From assembly GCA_001429555.1 (NCBI GenBank), contig LMSR01000001.1, positions 422,732 to 486,731 of the forward strand: DNA of 64,000 bases, given 5' to 3'. The position numbers and the translations under genes were made by a program. The stretch is from Nocardioides sp. Soil797. Its GTDB lineage: Bacteria; Actinomycetota; Actinomycetes; Propionibacteriales; Nocardioidaceae. This document shows, in pieces, positions 8,371 through 16,859 of this stretch. Position 1 is the stretch's first letter; each line of letters starts with the position of its first letter. The notes beneath the pieces are model-generated. The model did no database searches. It worked only from the letters and a program-made list of their open reading frames with translations, and was not told where the DNA came from.

Positions 8371-10544
8371 CCGCCACCTCCCGTCCCAACATCGTGGTCG
8401 TCCTGCTCGACGACGTCGGGTTCGGCGCGTCCGGCACGTTCGGCGGTCCCGTCGCAACGCCGACGCTCGACGACCTGGGCGCGAAGGGGCTGCGCTACAA
8501 CCGGTTCCACACCACCGCGATCTGCTCGCCGACCCGGGCCTCGCTGCTGACCGGCCGCGACGCCCACGCGACCGGAGTCGGCACGGTGCTCAACTCGGCC
8601 TTCGACCACCCGGCCTACAAGGGTGTCCTTCGGCCCGAGACCGCGCCGGTGGCCGGGACGCTGCGCGCCAGCGGCTACAGCACCGCCTGCATCGGCAAGT
8701 GGCACCTCGCTCCCACGTGGGAGTCGTCGCAGGTGGGACCGTTCGACCGCTGGCCGACCGGACAGGGCTTCGACACGTTCTACGGGTTCCTGGGCGGGGA
8801 GACCCACCAGTTCCAGCCGACCCTCTTCGAGGGCACCCGACCGGTCGACCGGCCCGTCGGTGACTCGGACGCGGGCGACTACCACCTCACCGAGGACCTC
8901 GTCGACCGGTCGCTGGAGTGGGTGCGCATGCAACGCGCCATGACGCCGGACAACCCGTTCTTCCTCTACCTCGCCCCGGGTGCCACCCACGCGCCGCTGC
9001 ACGTCCCCGAGGAGTGGACCCAGAAGTACGCCGGCCACTTCGACGCCGGCTGGGACGAGATGCGCGCGGCCACCCACGCCCAACAGGTCGCGGCCGGAGT
9101 GATCCCCGAGGGCAGCGGTCTCACGCCACGACCCGACGAGATCCCGGCCTGGGACTCGCTCAGTGCCGACGAACGACGCGTGGCCACGCGCCTGATGGAG
9201 GTCTACGCCGGCTTCCTCGAGCACACCGACGTCCAGATCGGCCGACTCGTCGAGGGGCTCCGGGAGAACGGCGACTTCGAAAACACCCTGTTCTGCTATG
9301 TGGTCGGTGACAACGGCAGCAGCGCCGAGGGCGGCCCGCCGGGAAGCATCAACTACATGGGTGCCCTGCAGGGCATGCAGGAGTCGGTGCAGACACAGTT
9401 GGACGGGCTCGACCGGATCGGCGGCCCGGACAGCTATGCGCAGTACCCCGCCGGCTGGGCGTGGGCGATGACCGCGCCGTTCCAGTGGATGAAGCAGGTC
9501 GCCTCCCACCTCGGCGGCACCCGCAACCCGATGGTGCTGACCTGGCCGAAGGGGATCAGCAGCAGCGGCGAGCTCCGCAGCCAGTTCTCGCACGTCAACG
9601 ACCTGGCGCCGACCCTCCTCGAGGTGGCCGGCATCGAGGCGCCCACACACGTCGACGGCGTCGAGCAGCTCCCGATGGACGGCACCAGCCTGGTCTACTC
9701 GTTCGACGACCCCGGCGCCCCCGAGCGACACGAGACGCAGTACTTCGAGGTCAACGGCCACCGCGCCGTCTATCACCGCGGATGGCTGGCGTCGGCCCAC
9801 CACGGTGGAGTGCCGTGGACCGTCGGGCTTCCCGGCAGGGCACGCGACTTCGACGAGGACCGTTGGGAGCTCTACGACCTGACGAACGACTTCAGCCAGT
9901 CGGTCGACCTCGCCGAGAAGCACCCGGAGAAGCTGACGCAGCTGCGCGCCCTCTTCGAGCAGGAGGCCGAGCGCGTGGGGATCCTGCCGCTGGTCGACAC
10001 CCGCGTCTCCCGGACCAGGATGCCCAACCTCACGGAGGGACGCACCAGCTTCACCTTCCATGCCGGCGTGGTCGGCGTGCCCGAGAGCCAGGCGCCGCGG
10101 ATGATCGGTCGGTCCTGGCACCTGCGTGCCGACCTCACCGTCGGTGACGACGGTGCCCGTGGCGTCGTCGCGACGATGGGTGGACGGGCAGCAGGCTGGT
10201 CGCTGTGGCTCGACGACACGGGGGTCCCGCGGCTCACCTATCGCACGTTCGAGATCGACGCCGTCCATCTCGCGGGGTCGCCGCTCGTTGCGGGCACGCA
10301 CCAGGTCGAGATCGTCCACCAGTACGACGGCGGTGGCCGTGGTCGTGGAGCCGAGCTCAGCCTGGTCGTCGACGGCACCGAGGTCGACCGGGGACACGTC
10401 CGGGCCACGCCGCCGGCGGTGTTCTCCATCGACGAGACCTTCGACATCGGCACGTCGTCGGGGTCGCCCGTGGGTGACCACCCGGTCACCTGGCCGTTCA
10501 CCGGTGGCACCATCAAGCGGGTGGACATCGAGCTGGACGGATGA
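8367..10544 (+). CDS. Type I (formylglycine) sulfatase, arylsulfatase family
   Basis: Sulfate ester hydrolase of the alkaline phosphatase superfamily, 725 aa from GTG 8367 (GTGA overlap with the preceding stop). Metal ligands Asp15/Asp16 (VLLDD) precede the modification motif C53-S-P-T-R in AICSPTRASLLTGR, where Cys53 is converted to formylglycine. A second metal region, VVGDNGSS, lies near residue 310. The catalytic domain is followed by a beta-rich C-terminal extension of about 180 aa. No signal peptide is seen, so it is probably cytoplasmic and the sulfated substrate must be imported. The modifying enzyme is encoded immediately downstream. A steroid or bile-acid sulfate is the contextual guess. 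Confidence 0.9.
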   Translation: MTATSRPNIVVVLLDDVGFGASGTFGGPVATPTLDDLGAKGLRYNRFHTTAICSPTRASLLTGRDAHATGVGTVLNSAFDHPAYKGVLRPETAPVAGTLRASGYSTACIGKWHLAPTWESSQVGPFDRWPTGQGFDTFYGFLGGETHQFQPTLFEGTRPVDRPVGDSDAGDYHLTEDLVDRSLEWVRMQRAMTPDNPFFLYLAPGATHAPLHVPEEWTQKYAGHFDAGWDEMRAATHAQQVAAGVIPEGSGLTPRPDEIPAWDSLSADERRVATRLMEVYAGFLEHTDVQIGRLVEGLRENGDFENTLFCYVVGDNGSSAEGGPPGSINYMGALQGMQESVQTQLDGLDRIGGPDSYAQYPAGWAWAMTAPFQWMKQVASHLGGTRNPMVLTWPKGISSSGELRSQFSHVNDLAPTLLEVAGIEAPTHVDGVEQLPMDGTSLVYSFDDPGAPERHETQYFEVNGHRAVYHRGWLASAHHGGVPWTVGLPGRARDFDEDRWELYDLTNDFSQSVDLAEKHPEKLTQLRALFEQEAERVGILPLVDTRVSRTRMPNLTEGRTSFTFHAGVVGVPESQAPRMIGRSWHLRADLTVGDDGARGVVATMGGRAAGWSLWLDDTGVPRLTYRTFEIDAVHLAGSPLVAGTHQVEIVHQYDGGGRGRGAELSLVVDGTEVDRGHVRATPPAVFSIDETFDIGTSSGSPVGDHPVTWPFTGGTIKRVDIELDG

Positions 10545-10551
10545 CCGGGCG

Positions 10552-11496
10552 ATGACGGAGCCGCGGCGCGCGTGTTGCGCGCCCAGCCGGGACCAGGCCG
10601 ACGCAAACCCTGCCGTTACCGAAACGTATGCAGGTTCTGGGCGCCCAGAACCTGCATACGTTTCGGTAACGGCACAGGGGCACGCGCATGCGCGGGTGCC
10701 CGTCCCGGGTGGCCGGTTCCGGATGGGTGACGCCTTCGGTGAGGGCTACCCGGAGGACCACGAGGGCCTGGTCCGCGAGGTCGAGGTGGCCAGCATCCTG
10801 ATGGATCCCACCACGGTCACCAATGCCGACTTCGCCGAGTTCGTCGACGCCACCGGTCACCGGACCGACGCCGAGCTGTATGGCGTCTCGGCGGTCTTCG
10901 AGACGGCCTGGTCCGGCCCCGGCGAGGACGTGCTGGGGCGTGCTGCCGGAACGCCGTGGTGGCTCTCCGTGCGTGGGGCCGACTGGCGCCGTCCGCATGG
11001 TCGTTGGTCGGACTCCTCGCTGCTGTCCGACCACCCGGTCGTGCACGTCTCCTGGCGTGACGCGACGGCGTACGCCGACTGGGCCGGCGGCAGGCTGCCC
11101 ACCGAGGCCGAGTGGGAGCACGCCGCCCGGGGCGGGCTGGAGTCGCGTCGCTATCCCTGGGGCGACGAACTGCTCACCGAGGATGGTGGGTGGCGCTGCA
11201 ACGTCTGGCAGGGGGAGTTCCCGCAGCGCAACGACGCCGAGGACGGACACCTGTTCACCGCACCGGTGCACAGCTTCGAGCCCAACGGCTTCGGCCTGTG
11301 GCAGATGGTCGGCAACGTGTGGGAGTGGTCGGCGGACCTCTTCGACCCGTCCGACCCGTCAGGCCCGCGGACCCTGCGGGGTGGCTCCTACCTGTGCCAC
11401 CCGTCGTACTGCTTCCGCTACCGCGTCTCCGCGCGCTCGCGGAACACGGTCACCTCGACGGCCGGCAACATCGGCTTCCGCTGCGTCTCCCCCTGA
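10552..11496 (+). CDS. Formylglycine-generating enzyme for the adjacent sulfatase
   Basis: Copper-dependent oxidase that converts the sulfatase CSPTR cysteine to C-alpha-formylglycine (SUMF1/FGE family). VPGGRFRMGDAFGEGYP marks the N-terminal core, and the active-site pair is Cys282/Cys287 in GGSYLCHPSYCFRYR, the same five-residue spacing as in Streptomyces FGE. Length 314 aa from ATG 10552. Residues 20-41 are encoded by a perfect 64-bp palindrome, so either a repeat has been absorbed into the flexible N terminus, or translation really starts at GTG 10696 (266 aa). It is 7 bp downstream of the sulfatase and clearly paired with it. Confidence 0.88.
   Translation: MTEPRRACCAPSRDQADANPAVTETYAGSGRPEPAYVSVTAQGHAHARVPVPGGRFRMGDAFGEGYPEDHEGLVREVEVASILMDPTTVTNADFAEFVDATGHRTDAELYGVSAVFETAWSGPGEDVLGRAAGTPWWLSVRGADWRRPHGRWSDSSLLSDHPVVHVSWRDATAYADWAGGRLPTEAEWEHAARGGLESRRYPWGDELLTEDGGWRCNVWQGEFPQRNDAEDGHLFTAPVHSFEPNGFGLWQMVGNVWEWSADLFDPSDPSGPRTLRGGSYLCHPSYCFRYRVSARSRNTVTSTAGNIGFRCVSP
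10611..10674. repeat. Perfect 64-bp palindrome
   Basis: Two perfect 32-bp arms with no loop, centred at 10642/10643, containing gttaccgaaacgtatgcagg and its reverse complement. A diverged relative with a 16-nt loop lies at 60485-60536. It falls inside the reading frame of the formylglycine-generating enzyme, or just before it if the GTG start is used. Confidence 0.95.
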
Positions 11497-11560
11497 CGCG
11501 AACAGGCAACCGTTGCTGCGCGAACCTGCGATTGTTGTTGCCCGAACGTGCAGTTGTTGC
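11497..11560. repeat. Dispersed 51-bp repeat with degenerate 22-bp subunits, copy 1
   Basis: Three degenerate units built around gcgcgaac..gttgtt. The stretch 11497-11547 aligns without gaps to 63849-63899 at 42 of 51 positions. It occupies most of the gap between convergent FGE and SDR genes. Confidence 0.6.
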
Positions 11561-11571
11561 AGCAGCCGGGG

Positions 11572-12384
11572 TCAGTCGTCGTGCGAGGGCGGCAGCATCT
11601 TCTTCGATGCCTCGTGCGCGCCGAGAACCAACTTGTGGCGGTCGATGCCGCTGCGGATCGAGACCGCCTTCTCGTTGCCCTCGGCGATCTGGACCGGCCC
11701 GGAGGTGAGAGCGGCAATGGCCTGGCGGGCGACGTCCTCCGGCTCGGAGACGTGCATGCCGGGGATGTCGAAGTTGAGTCCGGCGCGCGCCATGGCCGGC
11801 GTGCGGGTGACGCCGAGGACGAACTCGACGACGTCGACGTCGTAGTCGCGCATCTCCAGCCACAGGCCCTCGGCGAAGACCCGGCAGAACGCCTTGACCG
11901 CCGCATAGATGCTGATCTGGGCGGAGCCCATGAAGCCGGCCAGCGAGCCGACCAGCAGGATGCCGCCGCGGCGGCGCTCCTTCATCGGGGCGCCGAACAG
12001 CTGCACCAGCTCGAGCTGGGCGGTGATGTTGAGGTCGATGACCTTGCCGAACTTCTCCAGGTCACCCGTCACGAACTCGTGGCCGTAGGTGTTGGCGCCG
12101 GCGTTGAAGACCAGCAGCCCCACCTCGAGCCCCTCGGTGACCTCGGCGATCTGCTTGATCGCGTCGGGATCGGTGAGGTCCACCGACAAGGTACGGACCT
12201 CGACGCCGTGGGTTCGGCGTACGGACTCGGCGGTCTCCTCCAGCGGGCCCGGCTTGCGGGCCAGCAGCACGAGGTTGAGCCCGGCGGCGGCCAGCTGGTC
12301 GGCGAAGGAGGCGCCGACGCCCTCGGAGCCGCCGGCGATGACCGCCCACGGACCGTACTTGGTCGAATCGATGGGGGTGCTCAT
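11572..12384 (-). CDS. Short-chain dehydrogenase/reductase in the kshA operon
   Basis: SDR of 270 aa. The glycine motif is atypical, AGGSEGVGASFA near residue 17 (TGxxxGxG variant), with NAG near 97 and YAAVK as the YxxxK active-site pair. It is the last gene of kshA - small Cys protein - SDR; its ATG overlaps the stop of the Cys-rich gene by 3 nt (ATGA), so expression is coupled. The family oxidises or reduces hydroxyl/keto groups with NAD(P). A steroid hydroxyl or an acyl-CoA hydroxyl is plausible but not distinguishable from sequence. An upstream frame extension to 12642 is rejected because it overlaps the Cys-rich gene. Confidence 0.8.
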   Translation of the reverse strand: MSTPIDSTKYGPWAVIAGGSEGVGASFADQLAAAGLNLVLLARKPGPLEETAESVRRTHGVEVRTLSVDLTDPDAIKQIAEVTEGLEVGLLVFNAGANTYGHEFVTGDLEKFGKVIDLNITAQLELVQLFGAPMKERRRGGILLVGSLAGFMGSAQISIYAAVKAFCRVFAEGLWLEMRDYDVDVVEFVLGVTRTPAMARAGLNFDIPGMHVSEPEDVARQAIAALTSGPVQIAEGNEKAVSIRSGIDRHKLVLGAHEASKKMLPPSHDD

Positions 12385-12695
12385 GCGTGTTCGTGCTCCT
12401 GGGCTTCGGGGTTGGTCTTGAGGTCGTCCTCGATCTGGACCTTCACCTCTCCGCGATGGACGGCGGCGCGCACGGAGTCGCGCAACGAGCCACAGCCGGA
12501 GAACGCCGTCCCGTTGGGGCCAGGCCGTGGCGAGGCGGCCCGGCGCTCGACGCATGCCTCGGCCGCCTCGGCCGACCACTGCAGCGAGGTCTGCTCCCAG
12601 CTGCTCTTGCGCACCAGCACGCAGGCTCCGCACGCGTCGCACGCGACGGGCTGCATGGCCCCGTCGGCGAGCCGGTTGTCGGGACGGACGGCCAT
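12381..12695 (-). CDS. Small Cys-rich protein coupled to kshA (Rv3527-like position)
   Basis: Protein of 104 aa with an N-terminal CDACGAC (Cys19, 22, 25) and two further cysteines (EACVERR, SGCGS). The spacing could bind zinc or an iron-sulfur centre but is not a standard ferredoxin signature. Its ATG shares one base with the kshA stop (TGATG) and its stop overlaps the SDR start. In Mycobacterium tuberculosis a hypothetical gene (Rv3527) likewise neighbours kshA, so a conserved accessory role is possible. Function unknown. Electron transfer to KshA is one idea, but KshB normally does that. Confidence 0.7.
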   Translation of the reverse strand: MAVRPDNRLADGAMQPVACDACGACVLVRKSSWEQTSLQWSAEAAEACVERRAASPRPGPNGTAFSGCGSLRDSVRAAVHRGEVKVQIEDDLKTNPEAQEHEHA

Positions 12696-13861
12696 CAGAC
12701 CGGCTGGCCCTGGTCGGACGAGGCGGCCTCGCGGGCGGCGATGTTCTCGGCGACCTCGCGCTTCCAGGCCTCGTTCGGACGGTCGGTGTCGATCTCGAAC
12801 TCGAAGCGGTCCGTCATCTCGTCGGTGACGTCGTCGACGTCGACGTAGAACTGCTCGTACCAGCGACGCAGCTGGTAGACCGGCCCGTCCTCCTCGCACA
12901 GCAGGGGGTTGTCGATGCGCGCCTTGTTCTTCCAGATCGTGACGTCCTGCTCGAAGCCGAGCCTGATGAAGTCACCCATCTTGCGGGCCAGCTCGTTGGC
13001 CTCGGCATCGTCCATGCCCGGCTTCTTCTCGACGATCACGCCGTACTGCAGCACGAACGAGTTCGAGTCGATCGGGTAGTGGCAGTTGATGAGGACACTC
13101 TGGATGTCGCCGTCCTCGTAGTGGTAGGTCAGGTCGTCGATCATGAATGACGGACCGTGGTAGGCGGCCACCGAGCTGTTGCCCAGCGACTTCGGCGCGT
13201 TGCTGCCGGTGTTCTGGGGACGGGCGACGTCCTCGCGGCCGGTGCCCTCCATGAACTGGGTGGCGGTGGTGCCCTCGAAGATGTTCTTGAAGTAGGTCGG
13301 GAACGAGTAGTGGATGTAGAAGAAGTGCGCCATGTCCACCACGTTGTCGACGATCTCGCGGCAGTTCGCGCCCTCGATGACCGTGGTGTACCAGGTCCAG
13401 TCGGTCCAGTTCTCGTCGGTCGCCCCGGCGATGCGGGGGATGGTCACGTCCTCGGGCGGCTGGTTGCCCTGCGGGTCGTTCCAGACGAAGAGCATGCCGT
13501 CCTGGACGAGCGTGGGCCACGACGCCGTACGGGCGCGCATCGGCACGCGGCGGGCATAGGGGATCTCCTTGCAGCGGCCGTCGCCACCCCAGCGCCAGTC
13601 GTGGAACGGGCAGGCGATGTTGTTGCCCTTGACCGTGCCCTGAGACAGGTCGCCACCCATGTGGCGGCAGTAGCCGTCGAGCACGTTGACCTCGCCGTCC
13701 TCGCCGGAGAACACCACGAGCTTCTGGCCGAACGCCAGCACCTGGTGCGGCTTGCCGTCCTGGAAGTCCTTGGCCAACCCGAGGCAGTGCCACCCACGCG
13801 CGAACCTCGTGGGTGCTGCGTCGGCTTCGATCCGGCGTACTTCGTCTTCCACTGCGGTCAT
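12695..13861 (-). CDS. kshA: 3-ketosteroid 9-alpha-hydroxylase oxygenase KshA
   Basis: Rieske non-heme iron oxygenase that hydroxylates C9 of 3-keto steroids and, with KstD, causes ring B opening. The Rieske cluster ligands are Cys65/His67 (CRHMGG) and Cys84/His87 (CPFHDW). Mononuclear iron ligands are His179 and His184, with Asp176 nearby, in NVVDMAHFFYIH, and a C-terminal Asp near 302 is expected. All are offset by two from mycobacterial KshA. Length 388 aa. Start ATG 13861 follows ggagacgga; the frame continues upstream to 15328 but that part overlaps hsaA. The reductase KshB is not in the window. Confidence 0.95.
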   Translation of the reverse strand: MTAVEDEVRRIEADAAPTRFARGWHCLGLAKDFQDGKPHQVLAFGQKLVVFSGEDGEVNVLDGYCRHMGGDLSQGTVKGNNIACPFHDWRWGGDGRCKEIPYARRVPMRARTASWPTLVQDGMLFVWNDPQGNQPPEDVTIPRIAGATDENWTDWTWYTTVIEGANCREIVDNVVDMAHFFYIHYSFPTYFKNIFEGTTATQFMEGTGREDVARPQNTGSNAPKSLGNSSVAAYHGPSFMIDDLTYHYEDGDIQSVLINCHYPIDSNSFVLQYGVIVEKKPGMDDAEANELARKMGDFIRLGFEQDVTIWKNKARIDNPLLCEEDGPVYQLRRWYEQFYVDVDDVTDEMTDRFEFEIDTDRPNEAWKREVAENIAAREAASSDQGQPV

Positions 13862-13951
13862 TTCCGTCTCCGTCCGTGCCTGGGCTGGTGTGCCACTGAC
13901 CGATCTGCTCCGTCGAGTGTCAGCCGGTCGCACGCGGTCGGCGTACCGCAG

Positions 13952-13966
13952 TCCCACTGATCGGAA
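13952..13966. promoter_or_regulatory. Putative regulon operator between kshA and hsaA
   Basis: tcccactgatcggaa, a match to the shared palindrome. For hsaA, a -10 (CATTCT, 13997-14002) begins 30 bp downstream and ATG 14009 follows after 6 nt. Being palindromic, the site could serve kshA as well. A weaker half-match, tgccactgaccgatc, lies at 13891-13905. Confidence 0.6.
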
Positions 13967-14008
13967 GGAGCGGCCTTCCCGGCTCGGGTACGACCGCATT
14001 CTGGAGCC

Positions 14009-15175
14009 ATGAGCCGAGAAGTGCTGGACCATGTGCGTGACCTGCTGCCCTCGATCGCGGCGCGGGCCGAGGCCACCGACCAGGCGCGCAGGGTGTCGGT
14101 CGAGACGGTCGACGAACTCACCGCAGCCGGCATGTTCCGCATGCTCCAACCGAAGAAGTACGGCGGCCTGGAGGCCGATCCGCTCGCCTTCTACGCGGCG
14201 GTCCGACTGATCTCGGGAGCGTGTGGCTCGACCGGCTGGGTCAGCTCGGTGATGGGCGTGCACCCGTGGCAGGTGGCGCTGTTCCCCAAGGCCGCGCAGG
14301 ACGAGGTGTGGGCGAGTGGCCCGGACACCTTGTTGGCGTCGTCGTACGCCCCGGTCGGGCAGCTCAAGCGCACCGACGGCGGGTTCCGACTCAAGGGCCG
14401 GTGGAGCTTCTCGTCGGGCTGTGACCACGCGCAGTGGCTGTTGCTCGGCGCACTGGTGATCGGCCCGACCGGCAACCCGGTCGACTTCATCACCGCACTC
14501 GTGCCACGAACCGACCTCGAGATCGTCGACGTGTGGGACACCGTCGGGCTGCGAGGAACCGGCAGCAACGACGTGGTGGTCGACGACATCTTCGTGCCCG
14601 AGCACCGCACGCTGCGCAACTTCGAGCACTCGCGGCTCAGTGGACCGGGGCAGAAGGTCAACAAGGGCCCGCTCTACCGGTTGCCGTTCGGTGCCGTCTT
14701 CACGACCACCGTGACAGCTCCGGTGCTCGGCGCCGTCGCGGGTTGCCTGGACTCGTACGTCGGCGAGATGGCCGACCGGCTGCGGCTCAGTCTCGGCGGC
14801 GGGCGTTTCGCTGACGACCAGTTCGCCCAGGTGGCGGTGGCCCGCGCGTCGTCGTTGGTCGACGCCTCGATCCTGCAGATGGACCGCAACATCGCCGAGA
14901 TGTATGCCGCAGCCTCGGCCGGACGCGAGATCCCGATGGAGCTGCGACTGCGCACCCGTCGCGACCAGGTGCTCGGAGCCGAGCGAGCGCTGGAGGCGAT
15001 CGACATCCTCTTCAAGACTGCTGGTGGCAGCTCGCTGCACTGGTCGAGCGCGATCAGCCGGGCCTGGCGCGACGCGCACGCCGGCTCCGTCCACGTGGCC
15101 AACGACGTCGAGCGCACCCTCGCCCTCTACGGCAAGGGCGTCTTCGGCATCACCGTCGAGGACAACCTCATCTGA
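14009..15175 (+). CDS. hsaA: 3-HSA hydroxylase oxygenase subunit HsaA
   Basis: Flavin-dependent oxygenase (acyl-CoA dehydrogenase fold) that ortho-hydroxylates phenolic 3-HSA to the catechol used by HsaC. It resembles mycobacterial HsaA more closely than the 2654 paralogue: LLPSIAARAEATDQARR, QPKKYGGLEADP, CGSTGWVSSVMGVH, FSSGCDHAQW, VGLRGTGSN and a terminal RAWRDAHAGSVHVANDVER. Length 388 aa. It is divergent from kshA and preceded by the shared operator and a leaderless -10. A long hairpin downstream separates it from the convergent kstD. Confidence 0.88.
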   Translation: MSREVLDHVRDLLPSIAARAEATDQARRVSVETVDELTAAGMFRMLQPKKYGGLEADPLAFYAAVRLISGACGSTGWVSSVMGVHPWQVALFPKAAQDEVWASGPDTLLASSYAPVGQLKRTDGGFRLKGRWSFSSGCDHAQWLLLGALVIGPTGNPVDFITALVPRTDLEIVDVWDTVGLRGTGSNDVVVDDIFVPEHRTLRNFEHSRLSGPGQKVNKGPLYRLPFGAVFTTTVTAPVLGAVAGCLDSYVGEMADRLRLSLGGGRFADDQFAQVAVARASSLVDASILQMDRNIAEMYAAASAGREIPMELRLRTRRDQVLGAERALEAIDILFKTAGGSSLHWSSAISRAWRDAHAGSVHVANDVERTLALYGKGVFGITVEDNLI

Positions 15176-15218
15176 CGAACGAGCTGTTCTTGCATCGCGA
15201 ACGGTGGCTCCTGCCGGT

Positions 15219-15268
15219 CGAAAGGGCAACTCCTGCGCATTCCTGACGCAGCAGGAGTTGCCCTTTCG
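15219..15268. terminator. Bidirectional terminator between hsaA and kstD
   Basis: Perfect 18-bp stem (15219-15236 with 15251-15268; arm begins cgaaagggcaactcc) and a 14-nt loop between convergent genes. There is no U-tract, as is usual in high-GC actinobacteria. Confidence 0.8.
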
Positions 15269-15269
15269 G

Positions 15270-16775
15270 TCAGGTGAGGTCGGAGACCGCGAGGCTGGCG
15301 AAGACCATGGCCGTGGCCAACGGAACACCCGGCCCGGGGTAGTGGGCGCCGGTCATCGACGCCGACGTGTTGCCCGCGGCGTACAGACCCTCGATCGCGC
15401 TGCCGTCCTCGCGCAGTACCCGCGCGGCGGCGTCGGTGACGAGGCCGCCCTTGGTGCCGAGGTCGGAGAGCAACAGCCGGGCCGCCCAGAACGGGCCCCG
15501 GACAACGGGCACCAACGAGGGGTCCGCGAAGTAGCGGTCGAACTCGTCCGCGCCGCGCCCGAAGTCCTCGTCGACGCCCGAGGCCGCGAAGCCGTTGAAG
15601 CGCTCGACGGTGGCGCCCAGGGCGTCAGCGGGTACGCCGATCGCGGCCGCCAACTCGGGCAACGAATCGGCGCGGTGCCAGGTGCCGGAGGCCAGGTGGT
15701 GCTCGGGGTCCCCCTCGGGAATGGCGATTGCGGGAAGGTGGCCCATGGAGGTCGCATCGAAGACGACGTACGACGGGATGCGCGCCGGGTCGGCGGCCAT
15801 CTGCCGGCCCATCTGGTCATAGGGCAGAGACTCATTCGCATAGCGCTCACCGCTCTGGTCCACGACCAGCCCGCCGCGGAAGCCCAGCGTGAACGCGGCG
15901 CTGCCGTCAGGGTGGGCGATGCCGGGGCAGAACCAACCCTGGTCCATCAGGTCGGTCGCGGCGCCGACGGCAACGGCCGCTGCGATCGGCTCGCCGGTGT
16001 TGGTGCCCGAGGGGGCCATCGTCCAGTCGGCGTTGCCGGGCACGCCGTGGCGGGCCCGCTCGTCATTGTTGCGTTCGAAGCCTCCGGCTGCCAGGAGTAC
16101 GCCGCGGCGCGCGGCGAGGTGCACGCGTGACCCGTCGGCACGTGTCCCGGCGATCCCGACGACCCGCCCCTGCTCCTCCACCAGCTCGTCCATCGTGACC
16201 TGCGTGTGGATCGTCGCGCCTTCTGTGGCGTCGAGTGCCAGCAACAGCCTGCCGATCAGTGCACGGCCGGCGGCGAGGGGCTGACCGAGGTGGTGGGACT
16301 TGCCGAAGCGTTCGCGGTCCACCGGTGGACGAACCAGGGAGATGCGCTCGCCGATCTCGTCGAGAGGCAGTGGCACGGGTGTGAACGAACGGCCCTGCGG
16401 CACCCGCCCGGGACGGTCGAAGTAGTCAGGGAACGCCTGCCAGGCGAACTCCAGCCAGGGGTCCTCCTCCAACGTGGCGGCCAGCTCTGGCGCGCGAGTC
16501 AGGAAGGCCTCCACCTTCTCCTGGTCGGGATCGTCCAGCAGGGCGTTGAGATAGGTGCGGGCGGCTTCCGTCGAGTCACCGTTCTCGGCTCGCTGCTGCA
16601 CCTGGGTTCCGGGCATCCAGATGGCGGCGCCGGAGTAGGCCGACGTACCACCCAGCAGGTCGGTCTTCTCCACGACCGCGACCTGCAGTCCGGCTTTTGC
16701 GGCAAGCAGGGCACCGGTCATCGCGCCGGCTCCCGAACCCACCACCACAACGTCGTACTCTGCGTCCCAGCCCAT
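15270..16775 (-). CDS. kstD: 3-ketosteroid delta1-dehydrogenase KstD
   Basis: FAD flavoprotein of 501 aa that introduces the C1-C2 double bond of 3-keto steroids. The FAD motif VVVVGSGAGAMTGA is near residue 9, with GGTSAYSGAAIWMPG after it. The C-terminal block TGAHYPGPGVPLATAMVF gives Tyr479 and Gly483, equivalent to Tyr487/Gly491 of KstD1. It lies next to hsaA, kshA and a KstR-like regulator and has the shared operator 85 bp upstream. Of the three KstD-like proteins here it is the closest to the canonical C-terminal motif. KstD versus the related ketosteroid-4-ene dehydrogenase needs assay. Confidence 0.8.
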   Translation of the reverse strand: MGWDAEYDVVVVGSGAGAMTGALLAAKAGLQVAVVEKTDLLGGTSAYSGAAIWMPGTQVQQRAENGDSTEAARTYLNALLDDPDQEKVEAFLTRAPELAATLEEDPWLEFAWQAFPDYFDRPGRVPQGRSFTPVPLPLDEIGERISLVRPPVDRERFGKSHHLGQPLAAGRALIGRLLLALDATEGATIHTQVTMDELVEEQGRVVGIAGTRADGSRVHLAARRGVLLAAGGFERNNDERARHGVPGNADWTMAPSGTNTGEPIAAAVAVGAATDLMDQGWFCPGIAHPDGSAAFTLGFRGGLVVDQSGERYANESLPYDQMGRQMAADPARIPSYVVFDATSMGHLPAIAIPEGDPEHHLASGTWHRADSLPELAAAIGVPADALGATVERFNGFAASGVDEDFGRGADEFDRYFADPSLVPVVRGPFWAARLLLSDLGTKGGLVTDAAARVLREDGSAIEGLYAAGNTSASMTGAHYPGPGVPLATAMVFASLAVSDLT

Positions 16776-16859
16776 GGCTCTCCTCGACTCGATCGGTGTC
16801 CGGACGGACGTCGTCCAGCCTGCAGTTCACCGCACCGCCGCGTCGTCAGCATGGCGCAA

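Noticed and set aside
13891..13905. Second possible regulon site tgccactgaccgatc upstream of kshA
   Set aside because: Only half of the palindrome matches, and it lies just 29 bp from the kshA ATG, too close for the -10 spacing seen at the other sites.
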